A stretch of 64,000 nucleotides of DNA from Flavobacteriales bacterium (GTDB taxonomy: Bacteria > Bacteroidota > Bacteroidia > Flavobacteriales_F > PHOS-HE28). Of this stretch, positions 43,770 to 52,779 are shown piece after piece; position 1 is the first letter of the stretch, and every line of letters begins with the position of its first letter. The stretch spans positions 3,540,001 to 3,604,000 of the forward strand of contig CP065018.1 in the NCBI GenBank assembly GCA_016700415.1, written 5' to 3'. The translations under genes were made by a program, and so were the position numbers. The notes below the pieces were generated by a model. The model worked only from the letters and a program-made list of their open reading frames with translations, ran no database searches and was not told the origin of the DNA.

Positions 43770-45020
43770 ATGTTGAAGGACCGCCATTTGATCCCCTTGA
43801 AGCCGGAGTTGTACAACCACTTCGCATGCCCGGAATGCGGGGCTGAAGGACCCGAGGGTATAAGAGCGATGGTGCTCGGAAAGCAGACCGCCGCGGAATA
43901 CAAGTGCCATGCCTGCGGGCTGGCCTTCGTACGTGATCTTCCCACCGGATTCACCATCGACCTGCCCATCGCATGGCGCCTAAGCGATAAGCATCCATAC
44001 CATCCGCCCAATGGCATCGCCGAGGACTGGGCTGCCTATCCCGATTACCAAGTGCCCCGCACCGAACGATATGACGTGCAGCGCAAGATTTTCAAGGAAT
44101 ACAAGCGGATCGTGGTCCTCAACACCATCGACCATTTGTATGGCCACGTGCTGCTGAAGCTGTTCAACGCCCAGCACTATCTGGATAAACATCCGGATAT
44201 TGGCCTGGTGGTGATCGTGCCCCGGATGTTCGAGTGGCTGGTGCCTGAAGGGGTGGCCGAAAGCTGGGTGTTCGACATCAAGCTGAAACAGGCGTGGGGA
44301 TGGAACGCCGGGGTCGATGCCTTCGTGCAAGAGCAGTGGGACCGTTATGATGAGATCTACTTGGCACCCGGCTACAGCCACCCTGAGTTCAGCAAGATCG
44401 ACATCGAACGGTTCAGCCGTATCGCTCCGTTCAAGCCGGAGGAATTCCTTGTAAAACCTCCCCACATCACCTTCGTGGCCCGCCGGGACCGACTGTGGTA
44501 TTCCTCACCGTTCACCAAGTTGGCCCACCGCATGCTCAAGAAGATCGGCCTTTTCGCGGACATCGCCGTTTGGTGGCAGGACCGCATGGTGGCCAGCGCG
44601 ATCCGCAAGGTCCGCAAGCAAATACCGCAAGCAAGGTTCACCGTGGTCGGATTGGCCAAGCCCGGCGGAATGCCGGACGGAGTGGAGGATCTGCGCACCA
44701 TGAACATGGATCTGGAGACCGAACTCGGCTGGTGCCGGGCCTATGCCAAGAGTCAGATCGCCGTCGGCGTACATGGCAGCAACATGATCCTTCCCACCGC
44801 CCATGCTGCCGGATGCGTGGAGATCCTACCCTATGACCGCTACGGCAATATCGTACAGGACATTTCCGTGCGCTACGCGGACCGCATGCAGCTTTTCATG
44901 TACAGGTTCACCGACGAATTCGCACCCCCGCGCGACGTGGCTCGGCATATCGTGTCCATGTTCAAGGACCATGAAGTGTACCGCCTCGACAACCAAGTGA
45001 ATATCTTTCGATCGGAATGA
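43770..45020 (+). CDS. Putative glycosyltransferase (GT61-like C-terminus) with N-terminal zinc-ribbon-like Cys pairs
   Basis: The protein has 416 residues. The N-terminus has two Cys pairs, CPECGAEG and CHACGLAF, resembling a rubredoxin-like zinc ribbon. The rest is alpha/beta with a late motif GVHGSNMILPTAHAAGCVEILP similar to the sugar-nucleotide site of GT61-type capsule transferases. Position between the flippase and a GT-A transferase in the operon supports a sugar-transfer role. The family assignment is inferred from one motif and may be wrong. It overlaps the next gene as ATGA. Confidence 0.6.
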   Translation: MLKDRHLIPLKPELYNHFACPECGAEGPEGIRAMVLGKQTAAEYKCHACGLAFVRDLPTGFTIDLPIAWRLSDKHPYHPPNGIAEDWAAYPDYQVPRTERYDVQRKIFKEYKRIVVLNTIDHLYGHVLLKLFNAQHYLDKHPDIGLVVIVPRMFEWLVPEGVAESWVFDIKLKQAWGWNAGVDAFVQEQWDRYDEIYLAPGYSHPEFSKIDIERFSRIAPFKPEEFLVKPPHITFVARRDRLWYSSPFTKLAHRMLKKIGLFADIAVWWQDRMVASAIRKVRKQIPQARFTVVGLAKPGGMPDGVEDLRTMNMDLETELGWCRAYAKSQIAVGVHGSNMILPTAHAAGCVEILPYDRYGNIVQDISVRYADRMQLFMYRFTDEFAPPRDVARHIVSMFKDHEVYRLDNQVNIFRSE

Positions 45021-46012
45021 GCTCATTCACCGCACCGGTCCCGTTGACCACCCCCGTGCTCTTCATCGCCTTCAACCGGGAGAAGCCGGCCCGCATGGTG
45101 ATGGAGGCCATCCGGCAGGCCCGTCCGCCGCGGCTCTACTTCGCTTGTGACGGCCCGCGGAACGAAGAGGAAAAGGAACGCTGTGAAACAGTGCGGGCCT
45201 TGGTGAGCATGGTGGATTGGGAATGCGAGCTGCACACGAAGTTCAGCGACGTGAACCTCGGCGTGATGATGGGGGAGTCCACTGCCATGGACTGGTTCTT
45301 CGAGCATGAGGAGGAGGGTATCATCCTGGAAGATGATACGATGCCCGTGCAAAGTTTCTTCTGGTATTGCCAAGAACTTTTGGAGCGGTACCGCACGGAC
45401 GACAGGGTATGGTGCATCATGGGCAATAACCTCATGATCGAATGGGAGCACAAGGAGGAGGAGGACTACTACTTTTCAGCGCACGGCTATGGCGCCTACT
45501 GGGGTTGGGCAGGGTGGCGAAGGGTGTGGCGCAAGTATGACGTGGAGATGAAGGAATGGCCGGAATGCCGCGACCGGCAGTTGTTGAACAGCCATTTCCT
45601 AACCAAGGCCGAGCTGGCCGAGGCCTGTAAGCTTTTCGAAGGTCAGTATGTTGGTGCCGTGCGGTCCTGGGATTATCAGATGGATCTCGCTCGGATCCTC
45701 AACCGGGGGGTCACCTGCATACCCAATGTGAACCTCGTGGGCAATATCGGCTTCGGGGCCGATGGCACCCATACGGTGAGCGAACACGACCGGAGGAACA
45801 AGACCGACCAGACCGAGATCACCTTTCCCATGCACCACCCCAAGCACATGCTTGTGGACCACAGGCGGGACTTGGCGTACTTCGAGCGTTACATCCAGCC
45901 CACGCAATACCAACGGTTCAAGGATCTGGTAAAGAACATGTTGCCCTCCCGTGTGGACGAGGCGCTCACCCCGCTTGTTTCCAAGGTGCAACGGAAGCTG
46001 GGCATCAACTAA
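45017..46012 (+). CDS. GT-A-fold nucleotide-sugar transferase
   Basis: The 331 residues start with a GT-A pattern (TPVLFIAFNREKPARMVMEAIRQARPPRLYFACDGPR) and carry a metal-binding acidic motif EGIILEDDTMPV near residue 100. A GYGAYWGWAGWRRVWRKYD stretch follows, typical of HlpA-like nucleotide-diphospho-sugar transferases found in capsule loci. It is expected to add one sugar to the lipid-linked repeat unit in the cytoplasm; donor and acceptor are unknown. Confidence 0.78.
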   Translation: MSSFTAPVPLTTPVLFIAFNREKPARMVMEAIRQARPPRLYFACDGPRNEEEKERCETVRALVSMVDWECELHTKFSDVNLGVMMGESTAMDWFFEHEEEGIILEDDTMPVQSFFWYCQELLERYRTDDRVWCIMGNNLMIEWEHKEEEDYYFSAHGYGAYWGWAGWRRVWRKYDVEMKEWPECRDRQLLNSHFLTKAELAEACKLFEGQYVGAVRSWDYQMDLARILNRGVTCIPNVNLVGNIGFGADGTHTVSEHDRRNKTDQTEITFPMHHPKHMLVDHRRDLAYFERYIQPTQYQRFKDLVKNMLPSRVDEALTPLVSKVQRKLGIN

Positions 46013-46049
46013 GCGGCTACCTTGGCCAGCGGTAATATCCGTTCCGCCC

Positions 46050-47345
46050 GTGCTCAGCAAGAGGAAGCTCATAAACACCTTGTTCATCCTGTCCTTCCCG
46101 TGGTACGGGTACGGGGCGTATGCGCTGATGGACCGGGGCTTCGCCATCGGGATCTTCATCTGTGCGATGCCGTTCCTGCTCATACTGGGCTTTTATGTGC
46201 TGGATCTGCTCTACCGCCAGACCGTACTGCCTGCGGTGAACGGTAAGTTCTATCTGGTCTTGGCCGCATTGACCTCCATCAGTGTTTCTGTGCTGGTCGG
46301 TTTGCACTACAAGAGCCCGGTGATCAATCAGGCCAACGGCATGCTGCTCATCGTGCTGTTCTATGTGCCTTTCCTGAGTTCCGTGATCGTTCAGACATAC
46401 AATCGGAACGATCCGGACTTCAACATGGCCTGGCTGGTGCTCAAGGGTTTCTTCGCCTATTTGGCCTTCAACCTGTTGGGCATGGGGCTGGGCATGCGCA
46501 ACCTGCTCCACTTCTTCCCCGGTAGGGCCAGCCCGCCGTTCGCCATGGGTATTTACGATGCGGCCCACCTGCTCTCCATCGTGAACCTGATGCTGCTCTC
46601 CCATCTGCGGAATTTCAAGGCCGACCCCATGCGATGGTTCACACTTGCAGGCGTGTACGTGATCGACCTCGGCATCATCCTTAGCATAAACAGCCGCTTG
46701 TCGTTCATGATCTTCCTCGTGTTCACCGTGCTGTTCCTCACCCAAGCCATGAAAGCCCTGCGGGGCCTGTTCACGGTTTCGCTATTCACCATGCCGCTGA
46801 TGATGAGCTTCGCCCTGTTGATCTATGAGATCTTGTCTTTGCCAATGTTCGCGGCGATCATGGAGCGGGTGGACAAGACGGACATCACCACCTTCAACGG
46901 GCGCACCTATATCTGGACCGCGATCGCGGACTGGCTCCGCGACGACCGGCGCGGTCTGATCTTCGGCAACGGATACAATGGCCAATACCACTTGCGCCTC
47001 TTGGAGAGCGTGGCCAAGCTCTGGGGCGAGCCCGGGTCATACCGGTTGCATTGCCACAGCGCCTTTCTGGAGATGCTCGTGGACCAAGGCATCGTGGGCA
47101 TCCTTCTGATGTACGGCGTGTACTGGACCGGATATAAGTTCTATCAAAAGCAGTACCTCACCAACGGCCCCATGGCACCGCTCTATGCCGGGTTCATATA
47201 TATGATGTTCGCCTGGCAGATCGATATTGTCGGCTACGCCTTTTACAGCGGCTTTCTCATGGTGTTCATAATGATGGGGCCGGTGGTGATGAAGACCCAT
47301 GAGAGCAAGGCAATGAACATGTTGACCGACAGCGCGAGGAGATGA
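46050..47345 (+). CDS. Wzy-like O-antigen/exopolysaccharide polymerase
   Basis: The 431-residue membrane protein has about 10-12 predicted helices and a large loop before the last helices (MERVDKTDITTFNGRTYIWTAI...HCHSAFLEMLVDQGIVGILLMYG), the O-antigen ligase/polymerase family pattern. It should polymerise repeat units on the periplasmic side. No ATG fits the first helix; GTG at 46050 (LSKRKLINTLFILSFPW) is the likely start, 37 bp after the previous stop. It overlaps the GT2 gene as ATGA. Confidence 0.82.
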   Translation: MLSKRKLINTLFILSFPWYGYGAYALMDRGFAIGIFICAMPFLLILGFYVLDLLYRQTVLPAVNGKFYLVLAALTSISVSVLVGLHYKSPVINQANGMLLIVLFYVPFLSSVIVQTYNRNDPDFNMAWLVLKGFFAYLAFNLLGMGLGMRNLLHFFPGRASPPFAMGIYDAAHLLSIVNLMLLSHLRNFKADPMRWFTLAGVYVIDLGIILSINSRLSFMIFLVFTVLFLTQAMKALRGLFTVSLFTMPLMMSFALLIYEILSLPMFAAIMERVDKTDITTFNGRTYIWTAIADWLRDDRRGLIFGNGYNGQYHLRLLESVAKLWGEPGSYRLHCHSAFLEMLVDQGIVGILLMYGVYWTGYKFYQKQYLTNGPMAPLYAGFIYMMFAWQIDIVGYAFYSGFLMVFIMMGPVVMKTHESKAMNMLTDSARR

Positions 47346-48163
47346 TAGAGGGAGGAAGACGTACTAAGGGGAAAAGCGGCACTGCTTGTTTTAAGGTCAG
47401 TGTCGTGACCGTGGTTTATAACGGCGCCGCCACGTTGGAGCGCACCATTCAGAGCGTGCTGGCCCAGGATCTCCCGGACATCGAATACATCATTGTGGAC
47501 GGAGGGAGCAACGATGGCACGCTTGACATCATTCGCAGGTATGAGGACCGGTTGACCTACTGGATCAGTGAAAAGGACCAAGGGATCTATGATGCCATGA
47601 ACAAAGGCGTATCCCTTTGCACCGGTGAATGGGTGGGCTTGATCAATGCGGACGATGCCTATGCCGACGGGGCTGTTCGCAGCGCCATGGAGGCTGTTGA
47701 AGGGCGGACGGGGACGAACATCGTGCATGGTGACATCCTTATCAATTATCCCAATGGAAGTAGCAAGGTGAAACATGCCAAGCGCTCCGGCTTTTTGTTG
47801 AAGTATTGGGAAATGGTGTTGAACCATCCGAGCTTTTTCGTCCGCCGTTCCTACTATCAGGGCCGGCCGTTCAACACGGGGTTCCGCGTGAGCGGTGACC
47901 ATCATTGGACATTGCGGGCCTGGCGCGAGGACCCGCGCCAGTTCCTGTATGTCCCCAAGGTGTTGGCGCTCTTCACCGCGGGCGGTGCCAGCATGACCAA
48001 TCCACTGGGGACTGTATTGCGCGAGAGCGACCGCATGGGCAGGGCGCTCGGCTTCAACGCCTGTGAAAGGGTAATGGCCCGATCGGTCCGCACCGGTTTA
48101 TATCTCCCCGGCATGGCCAAGCTGTGGTTCAATCAGATGGTGGCACCTTTGCGGAAGAAGTGA
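47342..48163 (+). CDS. Family 2 glycosyltransferase
   Basis: The 273 residues show the GT2 core: VSVVTVVYNGAATLERTIQSVL, IEYIIVDGGSNDGTLDII, KDQGIYDAMNKGVSLCTGEWVGLINADDAY (the DxD-type metal site is NADD) and GDHHWTLRAWR. This close WcaA/colanic-type family usually transfers a hexose to a lipid-linked acceptor. The ATG overlaps the polymerase stop. Confidence 0.9.
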   Translation: MIEGGRRTKGKSGTACFKVSVVTVVYNGAATLERTIQSVLAQDLPDIEYIIVDGGSNDGTLDIIRRYEDRLTYWISEKDQGIYDAMNKGVSLCTGEWVGLINADDAYADGAVRSAMEAVEGRTGTNIVHGDILINYPNGSSKVKHAKRSGFLLKYWEMVLNHPSFFVRRSYYQGRPFNTGFRVSGDHHWTLRAWREDPRQFLYVPKVLALFTAGGASMTNPLGTVLRESDRMGRALGFNACERVMARSVRTGLYLPGMAKLWFNQMVAPLRKK

Positions 48164-48168
48164 GACCG

Positions 48169-48672
48169 ATGGTTGTACGGTACGGCATATTCCAGGATTG
48201 GCGCGCGAACAAGGGCAACCCCAAGGGTCGCTTTGTGATGATCCTGTTCCGGACCATGCATCTGCTGAGGCAGAGCCTCGTCACCTTCATCCTCTTCCTG
48301 CCGCTCTTCGTGCTGTACAGGCTGATGGTCGAATGGATGCTCTGCATTGAACTGCCTTGGAAAACGCGCATCGGCCCTGGCTTCCGCATTGATCATGGGC
48401 AGGCGCTGGTCATCAACGACGGCACTGTTTTCGGTGCCGGGTGTACTGTCCGGAACAGCACGACGATCGGGAACAAACGGGCCAAGGAGGGCGGTTACAC
48501 GCGGGCGCCCATCTTCGGTGACCGTGTGGACATCGGCGCAAACGCCGTGATCATCGGCCCCATCACCATCGGCGATGACGTGGCCATCGGGGCCGCCGCG
48601 GTAGTACTTCGCGACGTGCCTTCCGGCCATGTGGCCATCGGTAATCCGGCCCGGATCATCCCGAAGGGGTAG
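48169..48672 (+). CDS. Hexapeptide-repeat acetyltransferase (serine O-acetyltransferase-like)
   Basis: The 167 residues have an N-terminal helical membrane-associated segment (LLRQSLVTFILFLPLFVLYRLMVEW) and a left-handed beta-helix with hexapeptide repeats (IGPGFRIDHGQALVINDGTVFGAGCTV, IGANAVIIGPITIGDDVAIGAAAVVLRDVP, GNPARII). It probably O-acetylates the polysaccharide or its precursor with acetyl-CoA. ATG at 48169 sits 5 bp after the GT2 stop; a GTG at 48124 would overlap the previous gene. It ends this operon segment, followed by a strong terminator. Confidence 0.85.
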   Translation: MVVRYGIFQDWRANKGNPKGRFVMILFRTMHLLRQSLVTFILFLPLFVLYRLMVEWMLCIELPWKTRIGPGFRIDHGQALVINDGTVFGAGCTVRNSTTIGNKRAKEGGYTRAPIFGDRVDIGANAVIIGPITIGDDVAIGAAAVVLRDVPSGHVAIGNPARIIPKG

Positions 48673-48769
48673 ATCGACAGGTTCAGGTTCGATCCGGTCG
48701 ATCCTTGCCGCTGCTCGGTGCCTAAGGCACGGTCCCCCGCTCCCGACCCGTTTTTGCGAGGTCCGCATA

Positions 48770-48807
48770 AAAAAGAAAGGCCCGGATCTGCCCGGGCCTT
48801 TCTTTTT
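48770..48807. terminator. Bidirectional terminator between convergent genes
   Basis: A 16-bp stem (AAAAAGAAAGGCCCGG and its complement) closes a 6-base loop. The A/T legs give U-runs both ways, ending the plus-strand sugar operon and the minus-strand beta-helix gene. Confidence 0.92.
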
Positions 48808-48825
48808 CGGTTCTTGGATGTTTGC

Positions 48826-51582
48826 TCAACGGACAATGAGCTTCTGCATTTCAGATCGGTCGTCGCCGTGCATACGGGCCACATAAAGTCCGGGAGCGAT
48901 ACCAGCAGGTAAGGTGGTGCTGTCCGTTCCAGGGAGGATCGCTGTATCCATCACCAGGGATCCACGCAGGTCAGTAAGCGTCAATCGGCCGTTCGTCACC
49001 GGTGCGAAATACAAGGGGGCACCACGCATTACCGGGTTGGGATACATGGTCCCGGCATGGGCGGAAGCGTCGTCGTCCGTGATGCCGGTGGTGATGGAGC
49101 AAGCATCATCGGGCAACTGGTAGATCGCGACGGAACTGAGCGCGGGTATGCTGATCGGACCGTTGAGCACATTGCCGTCCACATCGGCCCAGCATCCGTC
49201 GGGCAGGTTGAAGCTTTGCGCGGTGGACTGGTCGTTCACGATCAATTGGTTCCGCAGCGCGGGATCGACCGCCTGCACGCTCACTTTGGTCACTTCCACG
49301 TTGTCCAGGAAATACATCGGCTCGGTCCACTGGTTAATGAACTGGATCTGCGCCTGGTCCGTCAGGTCGCTTTGGAAGTACATCTCCAGGTCGCGGCGCT
49401 CACCATCGAACGGGAGGTCCTGTTGCCATGTGGTGTAGGGGTTGGAGAACGTGGATTGTCCCTTGATGCCGAGCACCACGTCACCTTCGGTGTTGCTCTG
49501 CAGGCTGCAGCGCACACGGTACCAGGCTTGATCCACGATGGGGAACAGGTCCGGGTTGTGCAGCGTGAAGTTCGGGTACTGGCTGTCGTCAGGCAGGTAG
49601 GCCTTCAGCGCACCGTTGTCCAAGTGGCTGGTCACACGGGTCACTTGCGCATTGTTCGGCCAGCCGGTCCACCCGCTCACATTGCTGGTAAAAGCACCGT
49701 TCTGGACCAAGTTGCCGCTGAGTTCCTGTGTGGTGGTGAACGGCACGAGCCGCTCGGTGCTCCGCGTACTTCCGGCATCCTCGGTCTTCTCCGCCTGCCA
49801 GCGCTCCAGCGCATAGTAGCGCGGTGCCCCGGAAACGAAATTGATCACTTTGATGCTCAGTTCATTGTAGGGGTTGAAGTAGCGGTTGTTGGTGTAGGTG
49901 CCGAAGTCCACCGGATTTGCGCCGTGCGTATTGTACTGCAGCATGCAGAGCTGGTCCTTGGTGAGGCAGTACATCACGTTGCCGCTGTACACGTCGTTGT
50001 AGTTGGGCACATAGTAGGGCGGGGTGGCGCCTGCTCCGGTGGCATTGGAATAGTCGGAGACCACGATCTGGATGCCGTTGTTGAAGAGCACGTTGTTCTT
50101 GATCTGGATGCCCGTGGTCACCATCGTATGGTCCACATGGATGCCGGCCTGGGGGCAGTTGTACACCGTGTTGCGCCGCGCGATGGTGTTCTTGATGGAG
50201 GTGTTCCCGAAGTAGATACCGATGCCCATGTGCTCATTGTGCGGTGCGACCAAGGGGGCCCCATTGGCGAATGAGCCGATGGGGTCGCTCACGATATTGT
50301 CTTGTATGATTATTCCGTCCGCATGGTCGATGGCTATGCCACCGCCGTCGTTCATGGTGGCCAAGGGATGCCGTACCACGTTTTTCTCGATCAGCGCGGT
50401 GCCATCGGAGATGATGCCGATATATCCGATGGTGTCCAGGCGGTTGTTCCTGATGGTCATGCCGGTGCCGGTCGTACGGATACCGAAATAGCCCCAGGTA
50501 CTTTCGCCTTGCCCGTCGGTAGTGGCGATGTTCGTGAACGTGCTGTTGGCGATCTCGGTGTTGTCGTCGAAGACCAGTGCTGCTGTGCCGTAGGTGTTTT
50601 TATAGATATTATCCGAGTATGTGCTGTTGCTCCCGGCACTGCGGATGCCGTGGTACAACCATTGGAAATTGCAACCGGTAACGGAAACATACGAGGCGCC
50701 GTCGTTCAACACACCGGCCAGGTACTGGTGGCGGAAGGCGATGTCCTCCACGGCCATGTCGTGCCGCTGCCAATAGCAGTTCACACCGGTGCGGTGTACT
50801 GCGGCCTCCACCGTGAGGCTGTTCGGGTCGGCCCCGCCGGGCGCCCAGAGGTAGAGCTTCTGGGCAGACTTATCGAAGTACCATTCCATGGCAGCGTCCA
50901 GTTCACCGAGCTTTCCGGTCATATAAAATCCCCAGGGATCGTTGCCCATGTTGAGCGTGGAACTGGTGAAGTGGAGCGTTCCGTTGTTATAGCTGGAAAC
51001 GTGAAGCGTATCGAAGGAGCTGCTGGAGCTGCGGACCACTGCGGTGGCCCCGGTCCAATACCCGCCGGGCTGGACCAGGTCGGCACTTTGGAGCTGCGTG
51101 CCCCCGCCCTGGCTGTTGCGCAGCCAACCACTATTTGGGAACCGTGCGGGGATCATGCGTTGGCCACCGACATACACTTGGGCCACAGGCCCGGTCACGT
51201 TGGCCACATACACGTTGCCTTGGTACACGGACCATCCGGTGACGAGCTCACTTCCTTTGATGACCGGCAGGTCCCCGCTGCCGTAAGCCCCGACGGTGAC
51301 CGGTTGAGCGGATGTCCCGTTGCTCCCGATGATCAGCTCGCCGCGGAATACGCCTCCACGCTTGAACAGGATCTGGTCGCCGGGTTGAAAGCTGAATGAC
51401 AATTGATTCACCCGGTCGATGGACTGCCACGCCGTGGATTGGGATGTCCCGTTGTTGGAATCGTCGCCAGACGGTGAAACGTAATAGACTGTGGCTGATG
51501 CGGTGAGGCTGCATGCCAATAGCAGGGCCGAGGTGAATGCCTTGGCGCAGGTGTGGATGAGGAGATCTGCTCGCATGTTCAA
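48826..51582 (-). CDS. Secreted right-handed beta-helix protein with T9SS sorting domain
   Basis: The protein has 918 residues with a signal peptide (FTSALLLACSLTASATVYYV). Residues about 30-560 form a parallel beta-helix (PbH1-type repeats such as MTIRNNRLDTIGYIGIISDG, IIIQDNIVSDPIG, IKNNVLFNNGIQIVVSD). A carbohydrate-binding-like beta-sandwich follows (VQNGAFTSNVSGWTGW...), then a type A T9SS domain from MYPNPVMRGAPLYFAPVTNG to PGLYVARMHGDD...KLIVR. The fold is common in polysaccharide lyases and epimerases. Sitting inside the exopolysaccharide locus on the opposite strand, it may bind, trim or modify that polymer; catalytic residues were not identified. Confidence 0.88.
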   Translation of the reverse strand: MNMRADLLIHTCAKAFTSALLLACSLTASATVYYVSPSGDDSNNGTSQSTAWQSIDRVNQLSFSFQPGDQILFKRGGVFRGELIIGSNGTSAQPVTVGAYGSGDLPVIKGSELVTGWSVYQGNVYVANVTGPVAQVYVGGQRMIPARFPNSGWLRNSQGGGTQLQSADLVQPGGYWTGATAVVRSSSSSFDTLHVSSYNNGTLHFTSSTLNMGNDPWGFYMTGKLGELDAAMEWYFDKSAQKLYLWAPGGADPNSLTVEAAVHRTGVNCYWQRHDMAVEDIAFRHQYLAGVLNDGASYVSVTGCNFQWLYHGIRSAGSNSTYSDNIYKNTYGTAALVFDDNTEIANSTFTNIATTDGQGESTWGYFGIRTTGTGMTIRNNRLDTIGYIGIISDGTALIEKNVVRHPLATMNDGGGIAIDHADGIIIQDNIVSDPIGSFANGAPLVAPHNEHMGIGIYFGNTSIKNTIARRNTVYNCPQAGIHVDHTMVTTGIQIKNNVLFNNGIQIVVSDYSNATGAGATPPYYVPNYNDVYSGNVMYCLTKDQLCMLQYNTHGANPVDFGTYTNNRYFNPYNELSIKVINFVSGAPRYYALERWQAEKTEDAGSTRSTERLVPFTTTQELSGNLVQNGAFTSNVSGWTGWPNNAQVTRVTSHLDNGALKAYLPDDSQYPNFTLHNPDLFPIVDQAWYRVRCSLQSNTEGDVVLGIKGQSTFSNPYTTWQQDLPFDGERRDLEMYFQSDLTDQAQIQFINQWTEPMYFLDNVEVTKVSVQAVDPALRNQLIVNDQSTAQSFNLPDGCWADVDGNVLNGPISIPALSSVAIYQLPDDACSITTGITDDDASAHAGTMYPNPVMRGAPLYFAPVTNGRLTLTDLRGSLVMDTAILPGTDSTTLPAGIAPGLYVARMHGDDRSEMQKLIVR

Positions 51583-51743
51583 GAGGTTGGTCAGCTGCCT
51601 TTAACCAACATCCCCGGGCATGGTTTCAGAAGTTCGACGAATGCGGATTTTACGGGTACGATCAACCCTTTTCCGGTCTCTTTCGTAGGAATGTGCCGAA
51701 CAGGGCCAGAAGTCATAAAGCGGACCAGCTCATGCCAACGGGC

Positions 51744-51751
51744 TATTTTTG
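51744..51751 (+). promoter_or_regulatory. -7 element for the second glycosyltransferase block
   Basis: TATTTTTG fits TAnnTTTG and lies 20 bp before ATG 51771, which argues against the upstream in-frame starts at 51693 and 51732. No -33 match was seen. Confidence 0.5.
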
Positions 51752-51770
51752 CGATGAACGAGCGAAGGGG

Positions 51771-52757
51771 ATGAACAGAAACGGACAGGCAGGGCCAAGC
51801 CCTGCAACATTGAAGCAGTTGCATTTCGGAAGGAAAGTGTGGTCCAGGTTGCTGCCTGCGCGATCTCATTTCGGCTACACGTATGCGGGGGCCGAAGTAT
51901 TTGGCCAAGCGGCATCGGACCTGATCCGCAAAGAGCTTCTCGCGTCCAAGCCCAGCATGATCTCCCGTATCGGCATTGTGGAATTGAACGCGGTGATGAA
52001 CCATTACTGCGCGCTCACGGGCAGGAAGCCTTCGTTGCTCAACCATTTAGGGTTCATTACGGGGCGGTTCCACTCCTATGGTTGGGAACCGGATACCTTC
52101 GAGAGCATGCCCCGGAATGCCGGCTTCTTTCCGGCCACTGAGGAGGCATTGGGAGGATTTGCGGAGCGCATGATGGCTGATATTCCCCTGATCGACATCC
52201 TAGGCACTTGCCATCGCGACGAATGGTTCGTGGCCGAGGAATTGAGGAATGCCGTCAAGGTGCCGCTGCCTGACTTGGAGCCGCACGTTCACAACGACCC
52301 GTGGAGCAGCATGTTGGAAGGCAAGAAGGTGCTCGTGGTCCATCCGTATGAGAAGTCCATTCGCGGCCAGTACGAAAAACGTACGTTGCTCTTCAAGGAC
52401 CGGAGACTGCTGCCGGATTTCGAACTGAAGACCGTGAAGGCCGTCCAGACCGTCGCGAACACACCTTCGCCTTTCCCCACTTGGTTCCATGCGTTGGACC
52501 ACATGAAGGAACAGATCGACCGCACGGACTACGATATTGCCATCATCGGCTGCGGGGCCTATGGACTTCCGTTAGCGGCGCACATCAAAAGGCAGGGGAA
52601 AAAAGCCGTGCATCTCGGCGGCTCCACCCAGTTCATGTTCGGCATCACCGGCAAAAGATGGGACGGCCATCCTCTGATCAACGAGCACTGGGTGCGGCCC
52701 TCTGCGGACGAGACCCCTTCGCTCGCCAAGCAGGTGGAAGGTGGTTGCTACTGGTGA
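51771..52757 (+). CDS. Hypothetical GT-D-like protein of the polysaccharide locus
   Basis: The protein has about 328 residues, soluble. The segment LLASKPSMISRIGIVELNAVMNHY resembles the start of GT-D fold (DUF1792-type) glycosyltransferases. The C-terminal part DYDIAIIGCGAYGLPLAAHIKRQGKKAVHLGGSTQFMFG, followed by WVRPS and ending VEGGCYW, is a conserved pattern I associate with unnamed proteins of Bacteroidota capsule loci. The role is probably sugar transfer but unproven. It opens the second transcription block after the beta-helix gene. Confidence 0.6.
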   Translation: MNRNGQAGPSPATLKQLHFGRKVWSRLLPARSHFGYTYAGAEVFGQAASDLIRKELLASKPSMISRIGIVELNAVMNHYCALTGRKPSLLNHLGFITGRFHSYGWEPDTFESMPRNAGFFPATEEALGGFAERMMADIPLIDILGTCHRDEWFVAEELRNAVKVPLPDLEPHVHNDPWSSMLEGKKVLVVHPYEKSIRGQYEKRTLLFKDRRLLPDFELKTVKAVQTVANTPSPFPTWFHALDHMKEQIDRTDYDIAIIGCGAYGLPLAAHIKRQGKKAVHLGGSTQFMFGITGKRWDGHPLINEHWVRPSADETPSLAKQVEGGCYW

Positions 52758-52779
52758 ACCCTCCAGACCGTTGATCCGA

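Noticed and set aside
42378..43910. 510-codon minus-strand frame
   Set aside because: Antisense to the flippase gene; charged low-complexity sequence with no membrane or catalytic pattern.
49057..50274. 405-codon plus-strand frame
   Set aside because: Antisense to the beta-helix protein; Val/His-rich composition is a by-product of the coding strand.
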